A DNA stretch of 7,042 nt from Bacillota bacterium (GCA_017457585.1 JAFTHD010000196.1:1-7042), one strand, 5' to 3'. Shown: positions 1 through 6,773, numbered from the stretch's first letter. Notes: generated by a model from the sequence alone, not told the origin. A program made the numbers and translations.

Positions 1-170
1 CACCATGGAAACCTTGCAGCGTTCTCCACTGCAACCTTTGAACTCTCAAGGTCATAGCCGATGTCCGTCACGACGTCCACCTGGGATTTCTCAATTTCCG
101 CCGCCAGATTTGATACCATTTCCGGCGTCATGTCGTAGTTGTTTATATGCGCGTGAGAATCAAATAACAT
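1..170 (-). CDS. tatD: TatD family metal-dependent hydrolase/DNase, N-terminal fragment
   Basis: The first 56 codons of a TatD-family protein are present; the rest lies beyond the left edge. The protein opens with MLFDSHAH, which carries the HxH metal-binding pair (H6, H8) of the amidohydrolase-fold TatD nucleases. It continues with a VVTDIGYDLESS stretch (about residues 33-44) that matches the family's conserved second strand region. TatD proteins are soluble enzymes with 3'-5' exonuclease or deoxyribonuclease activity; that role comes from the family. The start at 170 is the only sensible one because the motif begins at residue 4. Purine-rich AGGAAAGG and AAGGG stretches lie just upstream. 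metG lies upstream on the same strand, a common bacterial pairing, but here 235 bases with a terminator hairpin separate the two genes. Confidence 0.9.
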   Translation of the reverse strand, partial: MLFDSHAHINNYDMTPEMVSNLAAEIEKSQVDVVTDIGYDLESSKVAVENAARFPW

Positions 171-186
171 ATCCCTTGCCTTTCCT

Positions 187-216
187 AAAAAACAGAGCGA
201 CACAATTGTGCCGCTC
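187..216 (-). terminator. Intrinsic terminator (possible attenuator) just upstream of tatD
   Basis: Read on the minus strand, GAGCGGCAC-AATT-GTGTCGCTC forms a 9-bp stem (one G-U pair) with a 4-base loop (216-195). It is followed by TG and six T residues (192-187). This is a textbook intrinsic terminator. It ends only about 16 bases before the tatD start codon, so the tatD ribosome binding site follows the U-tract directly. There is no room for a promoter between them. tatD transcription must therefore come from readthrough or from regulated antitermination. Confidence 0.8.
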
Positions 217-405
217 AGGAATTTTTATGATACCGGTAAGTTTTGTAACTCCGCAAGTGCTGCGACATTGCCGTCAGGCACCACGTGCTGAAGCGCTGTG
301 CCTTTGGCAGGGGACCTTCCAACGATTCATTCTTCATCGGGATAGGTCCGTCTGACGGCGCACATTCCATTGCTCTCGCTTTGCGAATCGCAAGGACAAG
401 TGCTG
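217..405 (-). other. Highly structured metG-tatD intergenic element (possible dispersed repeat or leader RNA)
   Basis: The segment holds many strong inverted repeats. There is a perfect 8-bp pair GCCGTCAG/CTGACGGC (270-277 with 352-359). Inside it sits a long hairpin: GGACCT/AGGTCC (312-317/344-349) continued by TCC/GGA and CGAT/ATCG. A second inner hairpin is built on GCAC/GTGC (278-281/298-301). Outside them is TTGCG-AAT-CGCAA (381-393). The fold is a multibranch structure leading to the terminator at 216-187. No match to the T-box, SAM, TPP, FMN, lysine, glycine or cobalamin consensus was recognised. A 51-codon minus-strand frame (370-215) is open but has a weak ribosome binding site and no recognisable family. 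A dispersed intergenic repeat or a small structured RNA fits better than a protein. Confidence 0.5.
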
Positions 406-412
406 CTACGTT
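254..412. repeat. 16-base near-direct repeat bracketing the structured element
   Basis: Positions 254-269 and 397-412 match at 14 of 16 bases and share a perfect 10-base core, CAAGTGCTGC. The two copies are 143 bases apart. The right copy overlaps the metG stop codon. The pair could be a duplication scar from insertion of the intervening DNA, or a part of the element itself. Confidence 0.6.
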
Positions 413-2340
413 ACAGGGTTACCGTCTTCTGCGGCTGTCGTCACGAACTCGAGACCTGCCTTGCCGTCTGCATCGTTATCGGCAAAGAGGATCATTCCCT
501 TTGACTCGAGACCTCTCAGCTTCCTCGGCTTAAGGTTGGCAACCACTACCACCTTCTTGCCGACGCACTCCTCCACGCTGAAGTGTTTTGCAACGCCCGA
601 GATAATCTGGCGCTTTTCCGTTCCCATCTTAACCTGGAACACCAGCAGCTTGTCTGCGTCAGGATGCTTTTCGGCGCTGAGGATCGTACCTACTCTGAGA
701 TCCAGCTTATCAAAGTCGTCGTATACGATTTCGTCTTTCAGCTCGAGAGGAATGTTCACGTCCTCAGGAGCGGTCTGGAGAGCTTCCAGTTCTTCGATTT
801 CTTTGTCTATATCAAGTCTCGGGAATATCGGATCGCCCTTCTTAACCTGTGCGCCTTCCGCCAGGTCAAATACGAAGGCGTCTTCCCACTTGACTTCACC
901 GTCTGCCAGTCCCAGCTGAGCTCTGATGGCATCGGTGGTCGTGTGCATAAACGGATAGATGAGTACCGACACGATTCTGATTGCCTCTGTCAGGTTGCGA
1001 AGCACGTTGTCCAGTCTCGGCTTATCGGCCTCGTTCTTTGCGAGAACCCAAGGCATCGTCTCATCGATGTACTTGTTGGCTCTTCTTACGACTACCCAGA
1101 TTTCCTCGAGAGCCAGGTTGAACTTGAAGTCGTCCATGTAATCCTCAACCTTTGAAGCGGCACCTGTTGCAATCTGCTTAAGGTCGTCGTCGAGAGGGTC
1201 TGTAGCCTCCGTGTATGCCGGAACTGCGCCGCCGTTGTACTTCTCGATCATGGAAACGGTTCTCGAAACGAGATTTCCCAGGTCGTTGGCCAGGTCGTAG
1301 TTCATTCTCTTAAGCATCACTTCGTTGGTGAAGATGCCGTCCTGACCGAAGGTGTACTCTCTGAGCAGGAAGTACTTGAGCGCGTCGATTCCGTATCTGT
1401 CTATGAGAACTACCGGATCTACAACGTTGCCCTTTGATTTTGACATCTTACCGCCTTCCAGAAGCAGCCATCCGTGACCCAAAACTTTCTGCGGAAGCGG
1501 TTCTTCCATGGACATGAGCATTGCAGGCCAGATTACCGTATGGAATCTTACGATTTCCTTACCGACAAGGTGAACGTTAGCCGGCCAGTACTTCTCGTAA
1601 AGTTCCGGATCGTCAGGGTATCCGAGGGCTGTCACGTAGTTCGAAAGTGCGTCAAGCCATACGTAGATGACGTGCTTTTCGTCGATAGGAACAGGAATTC
1701 CCCAGTCGAATGTGGATCTTGAAATGCAAAGGTCTTCCAGTCCCTGCTTCACGAAGGCGATCATCTCGTTTCTTCTCGTCTCCGGCTGAAGGAACTCAGG
1801 GTTGTTCTCAAAGAGATCCAGGAGTCTGTCCTGATACTTGCTCAGTTTGAAGAAGTAAGCTTCTTCCTTTGCCTTCGTGACCGGTCTTCCGCAGTCAGGG
1901 CACTTGCCATCTACCAGCTGACTCTCAGTCCAGAAAGATTCGCACGGGGTACAGTAGAGACCCTCGTACTCTCCTTTGTAAATATCGCCCTTTGCATGAA
2001 GCTTCTTGAAGATAGCCTGCACGCGCTTAACGTGTCTCGGCTCAGTCGTCCTGATGAAATCATCGTATGAGATTTCCATGGTGGCCCACAGGTCCTTGAT
2101 GCCTGCGACCACCTGGTCAACGTATTCCTGCGGTGTTACGCCATTTTCTTCCGCTATGGTCTGAATCTTCTGACCGTGCTCATCGGTTCCCGTCAGGAAT
2201 CTCACATCGTATCCTGCCAGCCTCTTGAACCTTGCCATAGCGTCTGCCATTACCGTGCAGTAGGTGTGGCCTATGTGCAGGTTTGAGCTTGGATAGTAAA
2301 TCGGTGTGGTGATGTAGTATGTTCCTTTGTTCTCTGCCAT
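406..2340 (-). CDS. metG: Methionyl-tRNA synthetase
   Basis: This 644-residue class I aminoacyl-tRNA synthetase charges tRNA-Met with methionine in the cytoplasm, supplying initiation and elongation. The HIGH signature is at residues 22-25 and KMSKS at 298-302. TGTDEHG (50-56) is the family motif of the catalytic Rossmann fold. Four cysteines, C130/C133 and C147/C150, form the zinc knuckle in the connective insertion. An anticodon-binding helical domain follows (about 335-500). A C-terminal Trbp111-type OB-fold tRNA-binding domain lies at about 540-622, with LDLRVGTI and HPDADKL. Length and domain order are those of the Bacillota enzyme with the fused tRNA-binding domain. The start at 2340 follows an AAAGGA site (2353-2348) at a 7-base spacing. 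A promoter of its own sits upstream, and the leader of about 46 bases is too short for a T-box. Confidence 0.98.
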   Translation of the reverse strand: MAENKGTYYITTPIYYPSSNLHIGHTYCTVMADAMARFKRLAGYDVRFLTGTDEHGQKIQTIAEENGVTPQEYVDQVVAGIKDLWATMEISYDDFIRTTEPRHVKRVQAIFKKLHAKGDIYKGEYEGLYCTPCESFWTESQLVDGKCPDCGRPVTKAKEEAYFFKLSKYQDRLLDLFENNPEFLQPETRRNEMIAFVKQGLEDLCISRSTFDWGIPVPIDEKHVIYVWLDALSNYVTALGYPDDPELYEKYWPANVHLVGKEIVRFHTVIWPAMLMSMEEPLPQKVLGHGWLLLEGGKMSKSKGNVVDPVVLIDRYGIDALKYFLLREYTFGQDGIFTNEVMLKRMNYDLANDLGNLVSRTVSMIEKYNGGAVPAYTEATDPLDDDLKQIATGAASKVEDYMDDFKFNLALEEIWVVVRRANKYIDETMPWVLAKNEADKPRLDNVLRNLTEAIRIVSVLIYPFMHTTTDAIRAQLGLADGEVKWEDAFVFDLAEGAQVKKGDPIFPRLDIDKEIEELEALQTAPEDVNIPLELKDEIVYDDFDKLDLRVGTILSAEKHPDADKLLVFQVKMGTEKRQIISGVAKHFSVEECVGKKVVVVANLKPRKLRGLESKGMILFADNDADGKAGLEFVTTAAEDGNPVT

Positions 2341-2392
2341 TGTTAAATCCTTTCATAATCTACCGCGAATGGGCGTGTAGTTAGTACACTTA

Positions 2393-2421
2393 AGCATATC
2401 ACTAATGGGGCGTTCAGTCAA
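2393..2421 (-). promoter_or_regulatory. Sigma-A-type promoter of metG
   Basis: On the minus strand, TTGACT (2421-2416) is separated by exactly 17 bases from TATGCT (2398-2393). These match the -35 consensus at 5 of 6 bases and the -10 consensus at 4 of 6. Transcription would start near 2386, giving a leader of about 46 bases. metG therefore need not depend on readthrough from the PLP-enzyme gene, which has its own terminator. Confidence 0.65.
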
Positions 2422-2487
2422 TTTTTTGAGAGGCATCGTGTACAGGGATTGGAAGGCTGGAGGGCTTGCGGCGTTCTAAACCCTCCC

Positions 2488-2683
2488 CTGCAATACCTAA
2501 AATGGGTTTTTCATGATTTCAGAATTGAAAATCTCCGATTGTAATACCTAAAAAGCACTTTTTGTGATTTCAGAATTCCAGCCGCTGTAATTGCAATTCT
2601 ATATTTCAAAAAACTTGATTTCAGAATTACTTTTTGCTGGTTGCAATTCTGAAAAGCCAAAAAAGGCAAAATAGGTATTGCAG
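2488..2683. repeat. Array of four related 40-base units with 12-bp terminal inverted repeats
   Basis: Three units run in the plus direction: 2488-2527, 2539-2578, and a degenerate one at 2591-2629. The fourth is inverted (2644-2683). Each has a left block like CTGCAATACCTA, about 17 variable bases, and a right block TTTCAGAATT. TGATTTCAGAATT occurs perfectly at 2514, 2565 and 2616, a 51-base period. Because the last unit is inverted, the array begins with CTGCAATACCTA and ends with its exact reverse complement. TTTCAGAATT (2619-2628) and AATTCTGAAA (2645-2654) form a 10-bp hairpin. Gaps between units are 11-14 bases. No coding content is supported. A weaker GGAGGG/CCCTCC hairpin lies just outside (2459-2486). 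Confidence 0.75.
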
Positions 2684-2721
2684 CAGCCACAGCTCCTCGA
2701 TCCCCGGACGCGTTCCCCATG

Positions 2722-2754
2722 AAAAAAGCACCCCGACTATCTCAGGATGCTTTT
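2722..2754 (-). terminator. Intrinsic terminator of the two-module PLP enzyme gene
   Basis: On the minus strand, a 13-bp stem (2754-2742 with 2736-2724, including two U-G pairs) closes a 5-base loop. The stem is AAAAGCATCCTGA against TCGGGGTGCTTTT. It runs into a stretch of six T residues (2727-2722). It starts only 6 bases after the stop codon of the upstream gene, so transcription of that gene should end here, before metG. Confidence 0.88.
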
Positions 2755-2760
2755 GTTTCT

Positions 2761-5133
2761 TTATCTATGTACGTATTCCTCTACGGCATGCTTTATCCTC
2801 ACGAGGGCTTCCTCCAAAACGGCTCTCGGACGGGCTGCGTTAATCCTTTGGAAACCTCTTCCGGCCTCGCCGAATATCCCACCGCTGTCGAGCCAAAGGC
2901 CTGCGCCTTCGATGATGAGTCTGTCCAGGCTCGCTTCATCGTCTTCAATCTGGCTGAAGTCGAGCCAGAGAAGGTAAGTCCCCTCAGGCTTTATGAGTTT
3001 AAGTCCCGGAACATTCTCCTCTATGAACCTTTCTGCGAATCGTATATTCTCCTGAATGTAGGATTTGGCTGCGTCGAGCCATTCGTCTCCGAAACGGTAT
3101 GCCGCCTCAGTTGCTGCAAGTCCCGGAGCCGACACCTGGCTAAGGCCTGCGGCGCTCTTCTTTCGGACAAAGCGCCTGCGCAGAGCTTCGTTTGAGATGA
3201 TGATGTTCGCATTCTGAAGAGAGGCCGTATTAAACGACTTGCTGGCAGAGGTGCACGTTACGGTTATATCCGCGATTTCCTTTGAAATTCCTGCTATCGC
3301 CACGTGCTGCATGCCGTTCCACACAAAGTCCTGATGGATCTCGTCGCTGACGATAACCACATCGTTTGCAAGGCAGATTTCCCCCAGTCGCGCCAGTTCC
3401 TCACGGGTGAATACGCGTCCTGTCGGGTTGTGCGGATTGCAGAGGAGGAAAAGGTGCACGTCACTCCTCGCCGCCTTCTCTTCAAAGTCATCAAAATCGA
3501 TCTCGTATCTGCCGTTCCTGAGAATCAGCGGACTGTTTACGATGACTCTGTCGTTGTCCTCTATCACCTCGCTGAACGGGTAGTATACCGGCTGCTGGAT
3601 GAGCACTCCCTCGCCCTCCTTTGAAAAGGCCTGAACGCTGAGTCCCAGGGCATTTACAACGGTCGGGGTCTTTACAATCCAATCCGTCTCTATGCTCCAG
3701 TCATGTCTCCTTGCGAACCAGTTCTTGACCGCCTGGTCGTAGCTGTCCATTCCTTCGGTGTATCCGTATATGCCGTGGTCGTTGAGGGCTGCCACAGCAT
3801 CCTGAATGTAGGAAGAAATGCGAAAATCCATATCGGCGACCCACATGGAGAGCAGTCCCTCCGGGTATCCGCGCTTTGCTGCAAAGTCCTCTTTAAGGCT
3901 TCCCGTATTCTTCCGGTCTATGATCTGATCGAAGTCGAGATTCCTCTCTTTGCTTCCAGGTCTGTCCAGGAACCTTAAGCCCTCAGGGGAATGCAACGCC
4001 TGATCCAGATCCGCGATAAGGTCTGCTACGTCCTCCATCCCTGCGGAAAACCTGAGAAGGGAGCCGGTGATGCCGTTCGCTTCGCATATGTCGTCCGGAA
4101 CGTCCGCGTGGGTCTGCGTAATCGGGTAAGTTATGAGAGACTCCGTTCCGCCAAGGCTCTCCGCGTATTTTATCAGCTTCACGTGGTTGAGAATCCGTAC
4201 GGCATCCTCCTTTGTCTTTAGTTCGAAGGCCACCATGCCGCCGAAACCGCGAGACTGCTTCTTCATAATATCGTGACCCGGGTGCCCCGGAAGTCCCGGA
4301 TACCTTACGCTTACAACTTCAGGCTGCGCTTCAAGCCATTTTGCCACCTGATCTGCATTGAACTGGATCCGCTCCATTCTCAAAGCCAAAGTCTGCATGC
4401 CTCTTAAGATGAGCCATGCATCGAAAGGTGAGAGCTGTGCGCCCGTCGTTTTGAATATGAATCGAAGCTTCTCGATGAGTTCGACATCGTTTAGCACCAG
4501 AAATCCTGCGATCGTGTCGTTGTGACCGCCCAGGTACTTGGTTCCGCTGTGAATTACGATGTCTGCACCAAGTTCCAGGGGATTTTGCAGGTACGGCGAA
4601 AGGAATGTATTATCCACGATAACGAGAAGGTCTGACGCCTTTGCCTGTTGCACCACCTTCTCGATATCGATGACGTTCATCATCGGGTTTGTCGGCGTCT
4701 CAAAGAACACCGCCCGCGTCTTTTCCGTAATGTGCGGGGTAATGTCCTCGCGGGCGAAGTCCGCCTGACTGATTTTTATTCCGTTCTTTTCACTGATATT
4801 GAGGAAAAGTCTAATGGTTCCGCCGTAGAGATCGCTGTCCACTATGATGTGATCTCCCGGCTGAAAAAGTTCCATGACGCAGCCTATGGCAGCAAGACCG
4901 CTGGAAAATGAAATGGCGTGCTTTGCGCCTTCGAGTCCTGCAACCGTTCTCTCCGTCTGATCCACCGTAGGGTTGAGCATCCTGGTGTAGTCGTAGCCTG
5001 TGCTCTGACCAACTCCGGGATGTGCGAACGTTGCAGTCTGATAGATTGGGAAACTCACTGTGCCTGTCTTGTCACAACAGTGAGAAAGATCGTCTTCTGT
5101 GTGTATACACTTCGTGTCCTTTGTTAAGTCCAT
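2761..5133 (-). CDS. Fused transsulfuration enzyme: cystathionine gamma-synthase/lyase module plus PatB/MalY-type C-S beta-lyase module
   Basis: This 790-residue protein holds two complete PLP-dependent fold-type I enzymes. Residues 1 to about 382 belong to the Cys/Met metabolism family (MetB/MetC). They show YDYTR (47-51) and SSG (77-79) for the cofactor phosphate, the stacking Y103, D174 for the pyridine nitrogen, and Schiff-base K199 in HSGTKY. LGGTESLITYP (327-337) and R361 sit in the substrate site. Residues about 399-790 are a full PatB/MalY-type aminotransferase-fold C-S lyase. They show WVADMDF (431-437), YGYTE (456-460), NPHNPTG (566-572), D597 in SDEIH, Schiff-base K632 in SASKSFN, and R763 for the substrate carboxylate. 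Only about 16 linker residues lie between them, with no stop, frameshift or internal start near the junction. The likely role is cytosolic synthesis of homocysteine through cystathionine; sulfur-amino-acid degradation releasing H2S is an alternative. GGAGGTG lies 4-10 bases before the start. Confidence 0.92.
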   Translation of the reverse strand: MDLTKDTKCIHTEDDLSHCCDKTGTVSFPIYQTATFAHPGVGQSTGYDYTRMLNPTVDQTERTVAGLEGAKHAISFSSGLAAIGCVMELFQPGDHIIVDSDLYGGTIRLFLNISEKNGIKISQADFAREDITPHITEKTRAVFFETPTNPMMNVIDIEKVVQQAKASDLLVIVDNTFLSPYLQNPLELGADIVIHSGTKYLGGHNDTIAGFLVLNDVELIEKLRFIFKTTGAQLSPFDAWLILRGMQTLALRMERIQFNADQVAKWLEAQPEVVSVRYPGLPGHPGHDIMKKQSRGFGGMVAFELKTKEDAVRILNHVKLIKYAESLGGTESLITYPITQTHADVPDDICEANGITGSLLRFSAGMEDVADLIADLDQALHSPEGLRFLDRPGSKERNLDFDQIIDRKNTGSLKEDFAAKRGYPEGLLSMWVADMDFRISSYIQDAVAALNDHGIYGYTEGMDSYDQAVKNWFARRHDWSIETDWIVKTPTVVNALGLSVQAFSKEGEGVLIQQPVYYPFSEVIEDNDRVIVNSPLILRNGRYEIDFDDFEEKAARSDVHLFLLCNPHNPTGRVFTREELARLGEICLANDVVIVSDEIHQDFVWNGMQHVAIAGISKEIADITVTCTSASKSFNTASLQNANIIISNEALRRRFVRKKSAAGLSQVSAPGLAATEAAYRFGDEWLDAAKSYIQENIRFAERFIEENVPGLKLIKPEGTYLLWLDFSQIEDDEASLDRLIIEGAGLWLDSGGIFGEAGRGFQRINAARPRAVLEEALVRIKHAVEEYVHR

Positions 5134-5172
5134 ATTTCACCTCCGGGCCTTGCGGCTTAGCAACAGGATAAC

Positions 5173-5178
5173 ATTATA
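5173..5178 (-). promoter_or_regulatory. -10 element of the two-module PLP enzyme promoter
   Basis: A perfect TATAAT lies on the minus strand (5178-5173), about 40 bases before the start codon. No good -35 hexamer is found 16-18 bases upstream (the sequence there is near ATGAAT). A strong -10 with a poor -35 is typical of promoters that need an activator, in line with the divergent LysR gene. Transcription would start near 5166, giving a leader of about 33 bases, too short for a SAM riboswitch or T-box. Confidence 0.55.
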
Positions 5179-5215
5179 ACCGGCTACAGCATAATATTCA
5201 TATCCTTTGCATTGT

Positions 5216-5232
5216 TATAGTCTGTGTCTATA
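5216..5232. promoter_or_regulatory. Candidate LysR-type operator (T-N11-A dyad)
   Basis: TATAG-N7-CTATA is a perfect 5-bp inverted repeat containing the T-N11-A pattern (T5218 to A5230) recognised by LysR-type regulators. Its centre, 5224, is about 58 bases upstream of the predicted start of the PLP-enzyme transcript and about 65 upstream of the predicted lysR transcript start. That is the usual place for the primary LysR recognition site. The assignment is by pattern and position only. Confidence 0.5.
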
Positions 5233-5253
5233 CCAAATCACTTACTTTTCCTA

Positions 5254-5282
5254 TTGATTTAATATGCATTACGTATTACAAT
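5254..5282 (+). promoter_or_regulatory. Sigma-A-type promoter of the lysR-family gene
   Basis: TTGATT (5254-5259) and TACAAT (5277-5282) are separated by exactly 17 bases. Each is close to the -35 or -10 consensus. Transcription would start near 5289, about 37 bases before the chosen start codon. The better -35 here than at the divergent promoter suggests basal expression of the regulator. Confidence 0.6.
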
Positions 5283-5312
5283 TTCCTTAATCATACTCGA
5301 TACGATTTCAAT

Positions 5313-5318
5313 GGGAGG
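5313..5318 (+). promoter_or_regulatory. Ribosome binding site that fixes the LysR start at 5326
   Basis: GGGAGG ends 7 bases before the ATG at 5326. An in-frame ATG at 5311 overlaps this site and has no comparable signal upstream, so the downstream start is preferred. Confidence 0.75.
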
Positions 5319-5325
5319 CAAAAGA

Positions 5326-6234
5326 ATGACCCTGACTCAGTTAAAATATGCAGTGGCAATTTCAGAATCTTCATCGATGAACGAGGCGGCGAGAAAGCTG
5401 TTTATATCACAGCCCAGCCTGTCGGCGTCCATACGTTCGCTGGAAGACGAGCTGGGGATAAAACTCTTTAACCGCTCATCTCGCGGCATCATCGCGACGC
5501 CTGAGGGAGAAGAGTTTATCGGATACGCCAGGCAGCTTACGGAGCAATACGGCCTTATAGAAAATCACTATATCAACAAGGAGCCTCTCCAGAAGAGATT
5601 CGCTGTTTCAATGCAGCACTACACCTTTGCGGTGGAGGCCTTCATTCATATTACCCGCGAGTTCGGATTGGAGGAGTACGAGTTTTCAATCCGGGAGACC
5701 AGGACGGCAGAGGTTATCGAGGACGTTCGCAACTTCAGAAGCGAACTGGGCGTACTCTACCTTAACGACTTCAACAGACCGATTCTGACGAAGATATTTC
5801 AGGAAAACAACGTGGTCTTCCACGACCTTTTCGACTGCGATATATACGCCTATATGGCCAACACCCACCCACTGGCAGGGGAACGTGAAGTCTCCATCGA
5901 ACAGCTGGACGAGTATCCATGTCTTGCCTTCGAGCAGGGAATTGAGAACTCATTTTATCTGGCGGAGGAAATGCTGAGCACCCACCACTACAAGCAGCTC
6001 ATCCGCGTCAACGACAGAGCGACCATTCTGAACATGATGATAGGCCTTGACGGGTATACCCTCTGCAGCGGTATAATCTGTAATGAACTGAACGGCAGCC
6101 AGTACACGGCAGTCAGGCTGAAGGAGAGTGAGCCTATGACACTCGGCTACATCGTGAGAAAAGACGGTGCCCTCAGCCAAACTGCGCTCAGATACATCGA
6201 GGAACTGAGCAAATATGAGAGCGGCGTCATTTAG
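5326..6234 (+). CDS. LysR-family transcriptional regulator, divergent from the PLP enzyme
   Basis: This 302-residue protein has the usual LysR length and plan. The N-terminal winged helix-turn-helix covers residues 1-60, with TLTQLKYAVAI at the start and MNEAARKLFISQPSLSASI (18-36) as the DNA-binding helices. LEDELGIKLFNR (39-50) and the wing TPEGEEF (58-64) follow. A periplasmic-binding-protein-like effector domain occupies about 90-295. LysR proteins act as tetramers and often control a divergently transcribed neighbour; the neighbour here suggests a sulfur-amino-acid effector such as O-acetylserine, homocysteine or cystathionine, which is inference. The start is set by GGGAGG at 5313. The YbaK-like gene begins 50 bases after the stop with no terminator seen between, so the two may be co-transcribed. 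Confidence 0.95.
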   Translation: MTLTQLKYAVAISESSSMNEAARKLFISQPSLSASIRSLEDELGIKLFNRSSRGIIATPEGEEFIGYARQLTEQYGLIENHYINKEPLQKRFAVSMQHYTFAVEAFIHITREFGLEEYEFSIRETRTAEVIEDVRNFRSELGVLYLNDFNRPILTKIFQENNVVFHDLFDCDIYAYMANTHPLAGEREVSIEQLDEYPCLAFEQGIENSFYLAEEMLSTHHYKQLIRVNDRATILNMMIGLDGYTLCSGIICNELNGSQYTAVRLKESEPMTLGYIVRKDGALSQTALRYIEELSKYESGVI

Positions 6235-6284
6235 AATCGGTTGATTAGGCACGCAAGGGATATTGCCCCAAAGGAACGTGAATT

Positions 6285-6773
6285 ATGAACAAACAGGAAG
6301 TCTATGAATTTTTGAAAAGTCGCGGCATCGCTCACGACATTGTCGAGCATCCTGCCGCATTCACGGTAGAAGAAGTTTTTGCCCTTGATCTTCCGGAGCC
6401 GGAGTCATGGGCTAAGAATCTGTTCCTTCGCGATAAAAAGAAAGCGAACTACTACCTGCTCGTCCTTCCCGACGAGAAGCGTGCCAACCTTAAGGCTTTC
6501 GCCGAAATCGTGGACACAAAACAGGTAAAGTTCGCTTCCGAAGATGATCTTATGAAATTTATGAAACTGACCCGCGGCTCGGTCACGCCCCTTGGGGTGC
6601 TGAATGATGAAAACTGTGCCGTCAAGGTCTACATAGACAGCTACTTCCAAGGCCGCCGCATATCCGTTCACCCCAACGATAATACGTCGTCCGTTTACAT
6701 GGACTGCTCCGATCTCGTGGACATAATAACGGAACACGGCAATCCGGTCTGCTTCATCAATGCAGCGTGGTAA
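6285..6773 (+). CDS. YbaK/PrdX-type prolyl-tRNA synthetase-associated editing domain protein
   Basis: This 162-residue single-domain protein belongs to the YbaK/ProX family, which hydrolyses mischarged tRNA in trans. The PrdX/ProXp-ala branch removes alanine from tRNA-Pro. Recognised family features are EHPAAFTVEEV (21-31), KNLFLRD with the conserved lysine K44, YYLLVLPDEKR (56-66), GSVTPLGVLND (98-108) and VHPNDNTSSVYM (128-139). The length equals that of the free-standing proteins, with no synthetase domains attached. The start follows AAAGGA (6270-6275) at a 9-base spacing. It lies 50 bases downstream of the LysR gene and converges on the small membrane protein gene, with no clear terminator in the 30-base gap. 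Whether it edits Ala-tRNA-Pro or another misacylated tRNA cannot be told from sequence reading alone. Confidence 0.88.
   Translation: MNKQEVYEFLKSRGIAHDIVEHPAAFTVEEVFALDLPEPESWAKNLFLRDKKKANYYLLVLPDEKRANLKAFAEIVDTKQVKFASEDDLMKFMKLTRGSVTPLGVLNDENCAVKVYIDSYFQGRRISVHPNDNTSSVYMDCSDLVDIITEHGNPVCFINAAW

Noticed and set aside
215..370. 51-codon minus-strand open frame between metG and tatD
   Set aside because: The start has only a weak purine stretch ahead of it, the frame ends inside the terminator hairpin, and the sequence is dominated by inverted repeats. Other frames are nearly as open, so it is better seen as structured or repetitive DNA.
5..533. Plus-strand open frames opposite tatD, the structured element and the metG end
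   Set aside because: They are antisense to real genes or to the folded element and lack ribosome binding sites and family features.
583..1155. 190-codon plus-strand open frame antisense to metG
   Set aside because: It lies wholly within metG, whose product is unmistakable. Its translation shows no family features and it has no ribosome binding site; it is a frame shadow.
2341..2392. T-box leader for metG
   Set aside because: From the predicted transcript start the leader is about 46 bases, and no T-box sequence (AGGGUGGNACCGCG type) or specifier stem is present.
2488..2683. CRISPR array
   Set aside because: The conserved parts are short and imperfect, gaps between units are only 11-14 bases, the last unit is inverted, and no cas gene is nearby.
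2511..2720. 69-codon minus-strand open frame across the repeat array
   Set aside because: Its translation merely repeats the array units and has no coding character.
2719..3195. 158-codon plus-strand open frame over the terminator and the end of the PLP enzyme
   Set aside because: It starts inside the intrinsic terminator and runs antisense to a well-conserved aminotransferase-fold module, with no recognisable protein features.
5134..5166. SAM (S-box) riboswitch ahead of the sulfur-metabolism enzyme
   Set aside because: The leader is about 33 bases and lacks the S-box consensus; the LysR box offers a simpler control route.
5311..5325. Upstream ATG as the start of the LysR protein
   Set aside because: This ATG overlaps the GGGAGG site that is ideally placed for the ATG at 5326, and LysR proteins typically begin with the TLTQLKYAV-like segment.
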